From Martelella mediterranea (GTDB lineage: Bacteria; Pseudomonadota; Alphaproteobacteria; Rhizobiales; Rhizobiaceae): a stretch of 64,000 nt of DNA. Where the stretch lies: the NCBI RefSeq assembly GCF_021021415.1, contig NZ_JAINWJ010000004.1:62001-126000 (forward strand), read 5' to 3'. The notes beneath the pieces are model-generated. The model saw only the letters and a list, made by a program, of their open reading frames with translations. It was not told the DNA's origin and did not search any database. This document shows, piece after piece, positions 26,415-35,071 of this stretch (position 1 is its first letter; each line of letters starts with the position of its first letter). The translations under genes and the position numbers were made by a program.

Positions 26415-27970
26415 GCGCGGTTCCTCCCCTCGGTATCATGTCTGCTGCTTGCGGCGGCATAGACGACGTTCTGCTCGGTGATGTCCGCGCCCGTCAGCTC
26501 GGCAACGAAACGTCCTCCACGCATCACCAGCACCCGGTCGGACAGGCCGACGAGTTCGGGCAGTTCGGACGAGATGACGATGCAGGCCTTGCCCGCCCGG
26601 ACGAGTTCGTCGATGAAGCGGTAGATCTGGCTCTTGTTGCCGATGTCGATCCCCCGCGTCGGCTCGTCTATGATGACGATCGAGGGTTCGGCGAGCATCA
26701 CCTTGGCCAGCAGCAGCTTCTGCTGGTTGCCGCCCGAAAGCTGCCCGGCCTCCACCGAGAGCGTGCGAACCCGGATGTCGTAGTCCTGAACCGCAGACTG
26801 CACGGCACCCGCTTCCTTCCTGCGGTTGAGGCGCAAGCCGGGAAGGATCATGTCGAGCGCCTGGAGCGTGAGGTTCGGCCCCAGTCCCTCGTTGAGGAGG
26901 AGGCCTTTGCCCTTGCGGTCCTCGGTCAGGTAGACGACGCCCGCGGCCATCATCGAGCCGACATCTGGCTTTGCAACGGGCGTGCCGCTGACCGAGATCG
27001 CGCGCGCCTGGGCCGGTCGAAGCCCCATCAGCCCCTCGATCAGTTCCGTGCGGCCGGCCCCGATCATGCCGCCAATGCCAAGAACTTCTCCCGGCCGGAC
27101 GCTGAAGGAGCCGGAGAACCGGCCGTGGTCGACGGAGAGCTCCTCGACGCTCAAAATCGGTTCCGCGGTCGCCGGTTCCCGTTTCGGCGGGTAGAGCATC
27201 GAGAGCTCCCGCCCGACCATCAATTCGGCCATCTGGCGCTGGTCGAGGTCCTGCGCGGGCCAGGTGCCGATCATCTTGCCGTCACGCAGCACGGTGACGC
27301 GGTCGGCCACCGCCTCGACCTCTTCCAGCCGGTGGGAGATATAGAGCACGGCGACGCCATGGGCGCGCAGGTTCCGGACGATCTCCAGAAGCGCGTCGAC
27401 TTCGTCATTGGCCAGCATCGCCGTCGGCTCATCCAGGATCACGACCTTGCGATCGTCGAGCAGGGCACGGGCGATCTGGACAAGCTGGCGCTGCGCGAGC
27501 GGCAGATCGCCCACAAGCGTGGTGGGGCGCGCCGTGGAGCCGACGCGCGCCAGCACCTCGGCCGTGCGGCGGTTCATCATGCGGTCGTCCACGGCAAACC
27601 CGCGCGACAGTTCGCGCCCAAGAAAAAGGTTCTCGGCGACGGTGAGATCGGGCGCGAGCAGGATTTCCTGATGCACCAGGACCACGCCGGCATCCTCGGC
27701 CTGAACGGCGTTGGCGAAGGCGACCGGCTTTCCCGCCATCGACATCGCGCCGCCGGTCGGCGTGGCGTGACCCGAAAGAAGCTTCATCAGGGTCGACTTG
27801 CCGGCGCCGTTCTCGCCGATGATCGCGTGCACCTCGCCCGCATCTATATCCAGCGTCACATCGCTCAAGACCGTAATCGGGCCATAGGCCTTGGAAAGGT
27901 CCTCGGCGCGCAGCACAGGCGTTTCCCGCGCCGGGCCGTCAACGGCGGTATCAGTCACGGCGAAGCTCAT
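26411..27970 (-). CDS. Sugar ABC transporter ATPase, duplicated (RbsA-like)
   Basis: A 519-residue fusion of two ABC domains. First domain: Walker A GENGAGKST, Q-loop VHQEILLAPDLTVAENLFLGRE, signature LPLAQRQLVQIARAL, Walker B VVILDEPTA. Second domain: degenerate Walker A GMIGAGRTEL and signature LSGGNQQKLLLAKVM with VVIIDEPTRGID. The weak second Walker A is normal for RbsA proteins. It overlaps the GntR gene by 4 bp, so regulator and importer are co-transcribed. Confidence 0.9.
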   Translation of the reverse strand: MSFAVTDTAVDGPARETPVLRAEDLSKAYGPITVLSDVTLDIDAGEVHAIIGENGAGKSTLMKLLSGHATPTGGAMSMAGKPVAFANAVQAEDAGVVLVHQEILLAPDLTVAENLFLGRELSRGFAVDDRMMNRRTAEVLARVGSTARPTTLVGDLPLAQRQLVQIARALLDDRKVVILDEPTAMLANDEVDALLEIVRNLRAHGVAVLYISHRLEEVEAVADRVTVLRDGKMIGTWPAQDLDQRQMAELMVGRELSMLYPPKREPATAEPILSVEELSVDHGRFSGSFSVRPGEVLGIGGMIGAGRTELIEGLMGLRPAQARAISVSGTPVAKPDVGSMMAAGVVYLTEDRKGKGLLLNEGLGPNLTLQALDMILPGLRLNRRKEAGAVQSAVQDYDIRVRTLSVEAGQLSGGNQQKLLLAKVMLAEPSIVIIDEPTRGIDIGNKSQIYRFIDELVRAGKACIVISSELPELVGLSDRVLVMRGGRFVAELTGADITEQNVVYAAASSRHDTEGRNRA

Positions 27971-28653
27971 TCGAAAGCCGCCGCGAGCCGGTCCCGCGAC
28001 CGCTCGATGTGATCGTGCATTGCGTGGTAGGCCGCATCCGCATCGCCGGCGCGGAACGCGGCGAGAAGGCGTTCGTGCTCCTCCAGCGCTTCCTGGGTCA
28101 CGCGGCTGTGGAACATCAGGCGGAAGATGTGCAGATGAATGTGTCTGTCGGTCAGCGCCTGGCGGGCGAACTCGTTGTCCGCGACCTTCAGGATCTCGTC
28201 GTGAAAATGCGCATCCGCCCGGGCAAAGCGGGAATAGCGGCTGTTGCGGCTCACGGGCTGCTCGCCCTTCTCCATGTCGGCCGCGGCGTTTTCCAGACGC
28301 TCGAGTTTTTCAGGGGTCAGCCTGAGGCAGGCCTGCCGGGCGCTCTCCGGCTCGAGCATCAGCCGGAACCTGTAGAGATCGTCGAACTCTTTCGGGGTCA
28401 GCTGGGGCGCGGCGGAGTAGCCGATCAGGTGGGCCTTGCGCACCAGTCCCTCGCGCTCCAGCCGGGTTAGGGCGTCGCGCACCGGGGTCTGGGAGACATT
28501 CAGCTCCCGCGCCAGCTGGTCGATCGGGATTCGCGCTCCCGGCAGGATCTCCAGCGACATGATGCGTTGGTAAATCTGTTCGTGAACGCTTTCGGAAATG
28601 CTCAGGGGCCGTGCGAACCCGGCTTTCTGGTCGTGATCCGTCGCTGCCGCCAT
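27967..28653 (-). CDS. GntR-family transcriptional regulator (FCD domain)
   Basis: About 228 residues. Seen: winged-helix core EQIYQRIMSLEILPGARIPIDQLARELNVSQTPVRDALTRLEREGLV, then an FCD helical domain with DAHFHDEILKVADNE. The frame is open to 28731, but GGGGAGG sits six bases before the ATG at 28653, which is the best-supported start. It is the first gene of the sugar-importer operon and divergent from the dehydrogenase operon; an inverted repeat between them is the likely operator for both. Confidence 0.87.
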   Translation of the reverse strand: MAAATDHDQKAGFARPLSISESVHEQIYQRIMSLEILPGARIPIDQLARELNVSQTPVRDALTRLEREGLVRKAHLIGYSAAPQLTPKEFDDLYRFRLMLEPESARQACLRLTPEKLERLENAAADMEKGEQPVSRNSRYSRFARADAHFHDEILKVADNEFARQALTDRHIHLHIFRLMFHSRVTQEALEEHERLLAAFRAGDADAAYHAMHDHIERSRDRLAAAFE

Positions 28654-28700
28654 CTGAACCTCCCCGTCCTGCATTCTTGACATGGTTCGTTTTATCCCCG

Positions 28701-28733
28701 ATATGATATCCAATGTCAAATACAATATCATAT
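28701..28733. promoter_or_regulatory. GntR operator candidate in a divergent promoter
   Basis: ATATGATAT (28701-28709) and its exact reverse complement ATATCATAT (28725-28733) are separated by 15 bases in an AT-rich island between the GntR gene (start 28653) and the Ldh2 gene (start 28760). The arm spacing of 24 bp, about two helical turns, suits two dimers on one DNA face. Control of both operons by the GntR protein is inferred. Confidence 0.65.
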
Positions 28734-28759
28734 ACGATTTGATACGGGAGGGTGGGCAT

Positions 28760-29764
28760 TTGTTGGTTTCGGCCGATTATCTGCGCGCGATTGCGGAGAA
28801 GGCGCTTCTTGCGCAGAAGGTCGAGCCCGCCAATGCCCGGCTCCAGGCAGACCTTCTGATTGAAGCGGAACTGCGGGGCCTGCCGTCTCATGGCCTTCAG
28901 AGGTTGCCCCGGCTGGTTGCGCGTCTGCGCGCCGGCCTTGCCGATCCAGCTGCAGACGGCAAGGCGCGCAGAACCGGTGCCGGCGCTTTCACCATCGATG
29001 GAGAGCGTGGGCTCGGTCCGGTTGTCATGATGCGCGCCATGGAGCGTCTTGCGGCGGTGACGCCCGAGCAGGGCATCGCGCTGGCATCGATCCGCAACGC
29101 AAATCACATCGGGATGCTCGCCTATTATGTGGAGGCGGCGGCCAGGCGGGGATTGATCGGCATCGTGATGACCACCAGCGAAGCGCTGGTGCATCCCTAT
29201 GGCGGCACGGAAGCAATGCTGGGAACCAATCCGATCGCCATCGGCATCCCCACCGGCGCCGAGCCCTTTATCCTCGACATTGCAACCAGCCGCGTCTCGA
29301 TGGGGAAAATCCATCACCACGCCCTGACCGGCGCGCCGATCCCGGATGACTGGGCCGTCGATGCGGACGGCCGCCGCACCACCGATCCCGAAGCGGCGCG
29401 GACCGGCGCGATCGCGCCCTTCGGCGACGCCAAGGGATACGGTCTCGGTCTCGCCGTGGAACTGCTGGTCGCATCGTTGGCGGGCTCGGCCTTCGCGCCC
29501 GAGGTCGGCGGCACGCTGGACGCCACCAGACAAGCGAACAAGGGCGACATCATCATTCTGATCGACCCCGCGGTCGGCGAGGGCCATCCATCCGGGCTGG
29601 CCGCTTACCTTAATCGCCTGCGCGCCTCGCGGCCGGCAGACCCTTCGAGGTCGGTCGCTATTCCAGGTGACGGCATGCGCGCCCGCAGGATGAGGGCGCT
29701 CGCCGAGGGCATCGACCTGCCCGATCCGCTGCATCAAGAAATCCGGGCCCTCTCGGAAGGCTGA
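28760..29764 (+). CDS. Malate/L-lactate dehydrogenase family oxidoreductase (Ldh2)
   Basis: About 334 residues of the LDH2/MDG oxidoreductase family (NAD(P)-dependent 2-hydroxyacid dehydrogenases distinct from classical LDH). Seen: LRGLPSHGLQRLPRLV with the conserved His, NANHIGMLAYYVEAA with the catalytic His, and GTNPIAIGIPTG. Start is probably TTG 28760, since GGGAGG (28746-28751) lies eight bases upstream and the N-terminus then matches the family; an upstream frame from 28682 would cross the operator. First gene of a four-gene operon. Confidence 0.85.
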   Translation: MLVSADYLRAIAEKALLAQKVEPANARLQADLLIEAELRGLPSHGLQRLPRLVARLRAGLADPAADGKARRTGAGAFTIDGERGLGPVVMMRAMERLAAVTPEQGIALASIRNANHIGMLAYYVEAAARRGLIGIVMTTSEALVHPYGGTEAMLGTNPIAIGIPTGAEPFILDIATSRVSMGKIHHHALTGAPIPDDWAVDADGRRTTDPEAARTGAIAPFGDAKGYGLGLAVELLVASLAGSAFAPEVGGTLDATRQANKGDIIILIDPAVGEGHPSGLAAYLNRLRASRPADPSRSVAIPGDGMRARRMRALAEGIDLPDPLHQEIRALSEG

Positions 29765-29785
29765 GGAAAAATCAAAGGAGACAGG

Positions 29786-30991
29786 ATGACCCTATTCGGC
29801 ACGATCAGAGCCCCGAGAGAATTGATCTTCGGCTCGGGCCAGCGTCACGCGCTCGGGGCGGTCGCTGCAAAACTCGGGCAGCGCGCCCTGGTGGTGACAG
29901 ACGAGCGGCTGGCCGGCGATGGCGATTTCAACCGCATGGTGGCGCAACTGGAGGCTGCCGGCCTCGCCGTGCAGGTCGATGGTTCGGCGCTTCCGGACGT
30001 GCCCGTCGAAGCCGCGGCGTCAAGCGCCGCGGCGGCCCGGGACTTCGCGCCCGATCTCGTGATCGGCGTCGGCGGAGGGTCCTGCCTCGACATGGCCAAA
30101 TGTGTGGCCGTGCTGTTGACCCATGGCGGCAGGCCGCAGGATTATTACGGCGAGTTCAAGGTGCCCGGTCCGGTGATGCCGCTGATCGCCATTCCGACCA
30201 CGGCGGGCACAGGCTCCGAGGCGACGCCGGTCGCGGTGCTCTCGGATTCCGAACGGCAGCTCAAGGTCGGGATCTCCTCGCCCTATATCATCCCGACCGT
30301 CTCGATCTGCGATCCGGACCTGACGCTGACCTGCCCGCCCGCGCTGACCGCCATTGCCGGCGCCGACGCATTGACCCATGCCATCGAGGCCTTCACGGCG
30401 CTTCGCCGCGATCCTGTGCCGGGACTGGCGCAGGAACGGGTCTTCGTCGGCAAAAATGCGACCTCCGATCATTTCGCGCTGACGGCCATCGGCCTGCTCT
30501 GGAACGGCCTCGAAAAGGCTTGCGTTGAGGGAAGCGATGTTACGGCCCGCGCCAATGTGATGCTGGGCGCGACGACAGCCGGCCTTGCCTTCGGCGTTGC
30601 CGGAACGGCCGCAGCCCATGCGATCCAGTACCCGGTCGGCGCGCTCACCCACACGGCGCACGGTGCTGGCGTCGCCTGCATGATGCCTTATGTGATGGCG
30701 TGGAACGCCCCCGCGATCGGGCCTGAACTCGACCAGATCGCAGCGACTATCGGTCTGCAGGGCAGGGCGGAGGTCATCCTGGCCATCGCCGCGCTGTTCG
30801 ATCGTATCGGCATTCCCCGCACGCTCAGCGATCTCGGCCTTGGCGAAGACCGGCTCGACTGGGTGGCCGAACAATCCTGCGGCATCGCCCGGCTGATCCA
30901 GAACAATCCGCGCCCACTGCCGCTTTCAGATATGCGGCGGCTGGTCGGCGCGGCCTATCACGGCGAACTGACCGCACTTTCAACGCATTGA
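29786..30991 (+). CDS. Iron-containing alcohol dehydrogenase
   Basis: A 401-residue group III alcohol dehydrogenase. Seen: LIFGSGQRHALG at the N-terminus, NAD-binding VIGVGGGSCLDMAKC, PTTAGTGSEATPVAV, and the four metal ligands: Asp in ICDPDLTLT, His in DALTHAIEAF, His in AAHAIQYPVG and His in LTHTAHGAG. All are present. Next to a succinate-semialdehyde-type dehydrogenase, a 4-hydroxybutyrate dehydrogenase role is attractive but is inference; 1,3-propanediol or other diol oxidation is possible. Confidence 0.87.
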   Translation: MTLFGTIRAPRELIFGSGQRHALGAVAAKLGQRALVVTDERLAGDGDFNRMVAQLEAAGLAVQVDGSALPDVPVEAAASSAAAARDFAPDLVIGVGGGSCLDMAKCVAVLLTHGGRPQDYYGEFKVPGPVMPLIAIPTTAGTGSEATPVAVLSDSERQLKVGISSPYIIPTVSICDPDLTLTCPPALTAIAGADALTHAIEAFTALRRDPVPGLAQERVFVGKNATSDHFALTAIGLLWNGLEKACVEGSDVTARANVMLGATTAGLAFGVAGTAAAHAIQYPVGALTHTAHGAGVACMMPYVMAWNAPAIGPELDQIAATIGLQGRAEVILAIAALFDRIGIPRTLSDLGLGEDRLDWVAEQSCGIARLIQNNPRPLPLSDMRRLVGAAYHGELTALSTH

Positions 30992-31003
30992 GGGAGAAAT
31001 CCA

Positions 31004-32470
31004 ATGACGCAAGACACCGCCTTTTCCGGCTATGCCGATCCCGCCCTTCACGCCAGGGGCCTGTTCATCGGCGGGAACTGGGCGCCCGGCGCCGGAGCTA
31101 TTCCGGTGCATGACCCCTCGACGGGAAACAGGATTGCCGATGTCGCCGATGCCGGCGTCGATCACGCCTTGCGAGCCGTGGATGCCGCCGAGGCTGCCGC
31201 CGAAGGCTGGCGCAACACGCCGTCCCGCCAGCGCTCGGAAATCCTGCGCCGCTGGTTCGAACTGATGCGCGCGCATGCAGAAGAACTCGCCCTGCTGATT
31301 TCGCTCGAGAATGGCAAGGCGCTGCCGGACGCGCGCGGGGAGGTGGCCTATGCCGCCGAGTTCTTCCGCTGGTATGCCGAAGAGGCGACGCGGGTCGGCG
31401 GCGAATTCCGCCACACGCCATCCGGCGCGCACAATATCCTCGTAGATCACGAGCCGATCGGCATTGCCGTTCTCATCACGCCGTGGAATTTCCCGGCCGC
31501 GATGGCGACGCGCAAGATCGGCCCGGCGCTGGCCGCCGGCTGCACGGTGATCCTGAAGCCCGCCTCCGAAACGCCGCTGACCGCCTATGCCATGGCCCGG
31601 CTCGGCGAGGAGGCCGGCGTCCCGCCCGGCGTGGTGAACGTGCTGACCACCTTGAAGCCCGGCCCCGTGACAGCGGCCATGCTCGCCGACAAACGGGTCC
31701 GCAAACTGTCGTTCACCGGCTCCACCGGCGTCGGGCGCACGCTTCTGGCCGAAGCGGCGAAAACGGTGGTGAGCTGCTCGATGGAGCTCGGCGGCAACGC
31801 CCCCTTCCTGGTGTTCGACGATGCCGATATCGAGGCCGCGCTCGACGGCGCGATGGTCGCCAAGATGCGCAATGGCGGCGAGGCCTGCACCGCCGCCAAC
31901 CGCTTCTACGTGCAATCCGGCATTCACGACGCTTTCGTGGAAGGGTTGACCAAGAGGATGGCGGCGCTGAAACTGGGCCGGGGTTACGATCCGGATGTCC
32001 AGTGCGGCCCGATGATCACCACCAAGGCGGTGGAAAAGATCGACCGTCTGGTGTCGGAGGCGAAAGCCCGCGGCGCCAGGGCGACGACCGGCGGGGAGCC
32101 GTTGGGCGAAAGCGGATACTATTATCCGCCGACGGTGCTGGTGGACGTGCCGACCGACGCGGCGCTGGCGCAGGAGGAGATTTTCGGTCCCGTCGCCGCC
32201 GTCTACCGCTTCGAGACCGAGGAGGAGGCCGTGCGTCTCGCAAACGATACTGAATACGGGCTCGCGGCCTATGTCTATTCGGGCGACGTCATGCGGGCGA
32301 TGCGTGTCGGGCGCGGGATCGATACCGGGATGGTCGGCATCAATCGCGGTCTGATGTCGGACCCGGCTGCGCCGTTCGGCGGCACCAAGCAGAGCGGTCT
32401 CGGGCGCGAAGGCGGCGTTACCGGCATCCTGGAGTTCATGGAGCCCAAATATTTCGCCGTCGAGTTTTGA
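31004..32470 (+). CDS. gabD: NAD(P)-dependent succinate-semialdehyde-type aldehyde dehydrogenase (GabD-like)
   Basis: A 488-residue aldehyde dehydrogenase. Seen: ITPWNFPAAMATRKIGPALAAG (cofactor and oxyanion Asn), FTGSTGVGRTL, catalytic Glu in MELGGNAP near residue 263 and catalytic Cys in GGEACTAANRFY near 297, then EEIFGPVAAVYRF. Sequence style (SLENGKALPDARGEV, GLMSDPAAPFGGTKQSGLG) matches GabD. It starts 13 bp after the iron-ADH stop and is followed by a hydrolase 17 bp later. Confidence 0.88.
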   Translation: MTQDTAFSGYADPALHARGLFIGGNWAPGAGAIPVHDPSTGNRIADVADAGVDHALRAVDAAEAAAEGWRNTPSRQRSEILRRWFELMRAHAEELALLISLENGKALPDARGEVAYAAEFFRWYAEEATRVGGEFRHTPSGAHNILVDHEPIGIAVLITPWNFPAAMATRKIGPALAAGCTVILKPASETPLTAYAMARLGEEAGVPPGVVNVLTTLKPGPVTAAMLADKRVRKLSFTGSTGVGRTLLAEAAKTVVSCSMELGGNAPFLVFDDADIEAALDGAMVAKMRNGGEACTAANRFYVQSGIHDAFVEGLTKRMAALKLGRGYDPDVQCGPMITTKAVEKIDRLVSEAKARGARATTGGEPLGESGYYYPPTVLVDVPTDAALAQEEIFGPVAAVYRFETEEEAVRLANDTEYGLAAYVYSGDVMRAMRVGRGIDTGMVGINRGLMSDPAAPFGGTKQSGLGREGGVTGILEFMEPKYFAVEF

Positions 32471-32486
32471 GAGGGGGAAGACGACC

Positions 32487-33326
32487 ATGGCGGAGCGCGA
32501 TCTCTATCGCAACCGGGATTTCATCCCCGACTTCGACGCGATCATGGCCGAGACGGAGGCGCGCAGCCGCGCCTTCGCCGATCGCTCGCGCGTCGAGCGG
32601 AATGTGCGTTACGGGGAAACACCCCGGCAAAGCTTCGACCTCGTCTTTCCGCCGGAGCCCGCTCCCGGTGCGCCCCTTCACATGTTCATTCACGGCGGCT
32701 ACTGGCGTGCGGGCAGCAAGGAGACGCATACGCTTGTCGCAGCACCCGTGATCGCGGCAGGCGGGATCGCGGCGCTGGTCGGTTATGATCTGATGCCGGA
32801 AACCCGGCTGGCCGAAATCGTGGCTGAGGTGCGCGCGGCGGCCCGCCGCCTCGTGGACCTTGCGCCGGAGATCGGCGCGGACCCGGAGCGCTTCACCGTC
32901 AGCGGCCATTCCGCCGGCGCCCATCTGGCGTCGCTGCTTGCCTGCAGGGCCCCCGGAGACAATCTCTCGCCGGACGTGCCGAAGCTGCGTGGCATGCTTC
33001 TGGTCAGCGGCATTTACGATCTTTCCGACATTCCCGGCTCCTTTCTGAAGGACGAGGCCGGAATGCGCCCGGACGAAGCGCAGGCATGGTCGCCGCTCGC
33101 CGCCCGGCACATGCCGGGCCCGCTGCGGATCATCACGCGCGGGGAACATGAGACCGCGCCCTTCCAGGACCAGGCATTCGCCCTTGATGCCCTGCTCGCC
33201 CGCGACGCGCAGCAGGCGGAGCTCAGGACGGAACCCGGTGCCAATCACCTCTCGGTCGTCTTCGACCTTGCCGACCCTGAGGCACCCCTCGGCCAAAGGC
33301 TGTCCGCATTGGTGGCGTCATCCTGA
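32487..33326 (+). CDS. Alpha/beta hydrolase, BD-FAE / kynurenine-formamidase-like
   Basis: A 279-residue cytosolic serine hydrolase. Seen: MFIHGGYWRAGSKETH (HGGYW oxyanion motif), nucleophile elbow GHSAGAHLASLL near residue 138, and the C-terminal His in GANHLSVVFDLA. HGGYW with GHSAGA is typical of bacterial arylformamidases and BD-FAE carbohydrate esterases. At the end of an oxidation operon it may open a lactone or ester to give the hydroxy acid used by the upstream dehydrogenases. Confidence 0.82.
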   Translation: MAERDLYRNRDFIPDFDAIMAETEARSRAFADRSRVERNVRYGETPRQSFDLVFPPEPAPGAPLHMFIHGGYWRAGSKETHTLVAAPVIAAGGIAALVGYDLMPETRLAEIVAEVRAAARRLVDLAPEIGADPERFTVSGHSAGAHLASLLACRAPGDNLSPDVPKLRGMLLVSGIYDLSDIPGSFLKDEAGMRPDEAQAWSPLAARHMPGPLRIITRGEHETAPFQDQAFALDALLARDAQQAELRTEPGANHLSVVFDLADPEAPLGQRLSALVASS

Positions 33327-33461
33327 AGCGTCCCGCCGCGACGACATTTGCCCTCACGAGGCGAATGCGTAGCTGAGTTGCACGAGGTCGTCCTCGCGCG
33401 GAAGAAACCCGTTCGAAATGCTCATGCTATGGCGGGATCGCGACCCTTCGAGGCTCTTCGC

Positions 33462-34292
33462 CTATCGTGTGGCGTGCCGACGTTCCAGCCAGGCGATGCC
33501 GAAGTCGACGATGTCGCGTGCCGGGAACAGAAAACAGTCGGCATTGCCGACCTTGCCGTAGGGCGGCCTGTGCGTCGCGACATAGTCCGTGGCGATGCGT
33601 TCCACGGCGTCGGCCTGCCCTTCGATGGCATAACAATCGAGAATGCCGTTGCTGTCCCAGTCTTCCGCCTTGTACCAATGTTTCAGGCCGTCCGCGCCGA
33701 GCAACGGCATCTCGTAGGTGACGCGGCGCTTGTCCGGAATGTCGGCCACCGCCTCGGCATAGTGCAAGGCCGTCACCGCATCGAGCGGCGCGCCAAGAAG
33801 AAGAACCTTGCCGTTGTGGGCAATGAAACGCTCGATCGGGGAGCGGGGCCCGAACGCGTCTCCCAGGGCATGCGGCGCAATGAGGGTTGCGGCAAGCGGG
33901 CCGACGGCCACCATGGAGGCGTCGGGATGTGCGCTTCGCCTGGCGCCGGGCTGGCCGGTGAGCAGGGCGTTGAACATTCCGAAGCCGGGATAGACGCTGG
34001 CGGTGGCGGGGTTGAAGGCGGGCCAGTTGGAACGCTCGTCATCGGCAAGCGTTGCGCCATTCAGCGTTTCCTCATAGGGCGAGCGATCCCACGAGGCGTA
34101 GCCCATCAGCGTCCCGCCGGGCCCGACCGCCGACAGCAGGCAATGCAGCAACGCGTCCGCGCCGCCTTCCACGGGACCGACCGATCGGAGCGATGCATGC
34201 ACCATGAGCAGGTCTCCCGGCCGCACGCCGAGATCGGTAAATTGCCGTGTGATTTCGGCGGCTGTCGCAGGTCGTGAAGGCGGTTGCGTCAA
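33462..34292 (-). CDS. Aminoglycoside N(3)-acetyltransferase, AAC(3)-II-like
   Basis: About 276 residues. Enzymes of this family acetylate the 3-amino group of 2-deoxystreptamine aminoglycosides with acetyl-CoA. Seen: GDLLMVHASLRSVGPVEGGADAL, MGYASWDRSPYEETLNGA, GARRSAHPDASMVAVGPLA and LLLGAPLDAVTALHYAEAVA, all very close to what I remember of AAC(3)-II enzymes, plus SNGILDCYAIEG. Family residues SAHPD and LHYAE are intact. The frame is open far upstream (to 34688) but the added sequence is not coding-like; TTG 34292 with GGGGG upstream gives the expected N-terminus. No mobile element is seen beside it. Confidence 0.85.
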   Translation of the reverse strand: MTQPPSRPATAAEITRQFTDLGVRPGDLLMVHASLRSVGPVEGGADALLHCLLSAVGPGGTLMGYASWDRSPYEETLNGATLADDERSNWPAFNPATASVYPGFGMFNALLTGQPGARRSAHPDASMVAVGPLAATLIAPHALGDAFGPRSPIERFIAHNGKVLLLGAPLDAVTALHYAEAVADIPDKRRVTYEMPLLGADGLKHWYKAEDWDSNGILDCYAIEGQADAVERIATDYVATHRPPYGKVGNADCFLFPARDIVDFGIAWLERRHATR

Positions 34293-34525
34293 GATGACCC
34301 CCGAATGTGAAGAAAGCGGAAAGAGCCCACCTACAAGCGCTCCAATGCCGTCCGATCTTGTTGCCAAATGTGGTCGGAGCATGGCGCACGAGGCGCTCCA
34401 TGGCTTCCGGTGAAAATCGTGCGCGATCGCGTGGCCTGTCAGGATGATGCTGGTGATCGGTCGTGTTGTCAAAGACCGGGTTGATGCAAGGTACGCTGTG
34501 AATCCATGTTTGTCGGCGTGGTTTT

Positions 34526-34902
34526 GGCGGCGCCACGGTGCCGCTCTCGGGATACCACCTCCAGGACTCGGGCCTCGATATTCTCGGCTTGAGCATCGGC
34601 TCGGCTCCGCTACGCGATTATCTGGCATCTGCCGGCGAACTGATGGCTGCCGCGCAGCATGCCGGTTGGACGCCGCCCTGCAGGTCATGCCTCTCGCCGA
34701 CGTCGCCAGCCCTCAGGGTCGCGCGGCGGTGCGCTTCCAGCATGCGATCAACAACACGTTCCTCACCGAGGAGGAGGACTGTACCGGGCCGCGCTGCTTT
34801 GCCTCGTCCCTCGATGTCCTCGACGTCAATCACAAGGCCGGCAACTGGTTGATGCTGCTGGAATGGAAATGTCGATTCCAAATAAGAAATAAATTTGTCT
34901 AG
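34526..34902 (+). pseudogene. Degraded coding segment with a frameshift, possibly quinone-oxidoreductase-like
   Basis: The stretch from 34293 to 35071 holds no intact gene. From about 34526 one frame reads GGATVPLSGYHLQDSGLDILG and LRDYLASAGELMAAAQHAG, which resembles the C-terminal half of a zinc-type quinone oxidoreductase. Near 34665-34680 the coding sense passes to another frame reading AALQVMPLADVASPQ, which fits the same family's next motif, then continues in unrelated-looking sequence to a TAG at 34900-34902. I read it as a truncated, frameshifted remnant. The flanks (34293-34525 and 34903-35071) show nothing recognisable. Confidence 0.35.
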
Positions 34903-35071
34903 ATGTGAGCTTAAGAGGTTGTCGCGGTTGAGACAGAGCCGGCTGATCGGTTCCTTCTGAGCAGGCAGGTCGGGCCATTATCTGCCGGAAACGTTGGGGC
35001 TGGCGGATCGTGGCTCTCGGTCAACGGATGCCCGAAGGGTCCGCAAGCGTTGGGACCTTTATCGGGCGCGG

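Noticed and set aside
26393-28012. A 539-residue open frame on the plus strand opposite the RbsA-like gene
   Set aside because: It is the mirror of a GC-rich gene with clear ABC motifs on the other strand; its own product is a His/Arg/Asp-rich low-complexity sequence without domains.
34293-34688. N-terminal extension of the acetyltransferase frame
   Set aside because: The added 132 residues are Arg/Ser/Pro-rich and unlike any AAC(3); the family N-terminus begins at the TTG at 34292.
34618-34881. Minus-strand 87-residue frame in the decayed region
   Set aside because: Plausible composition but no family match; the plus-strand frames carry better coding signs.
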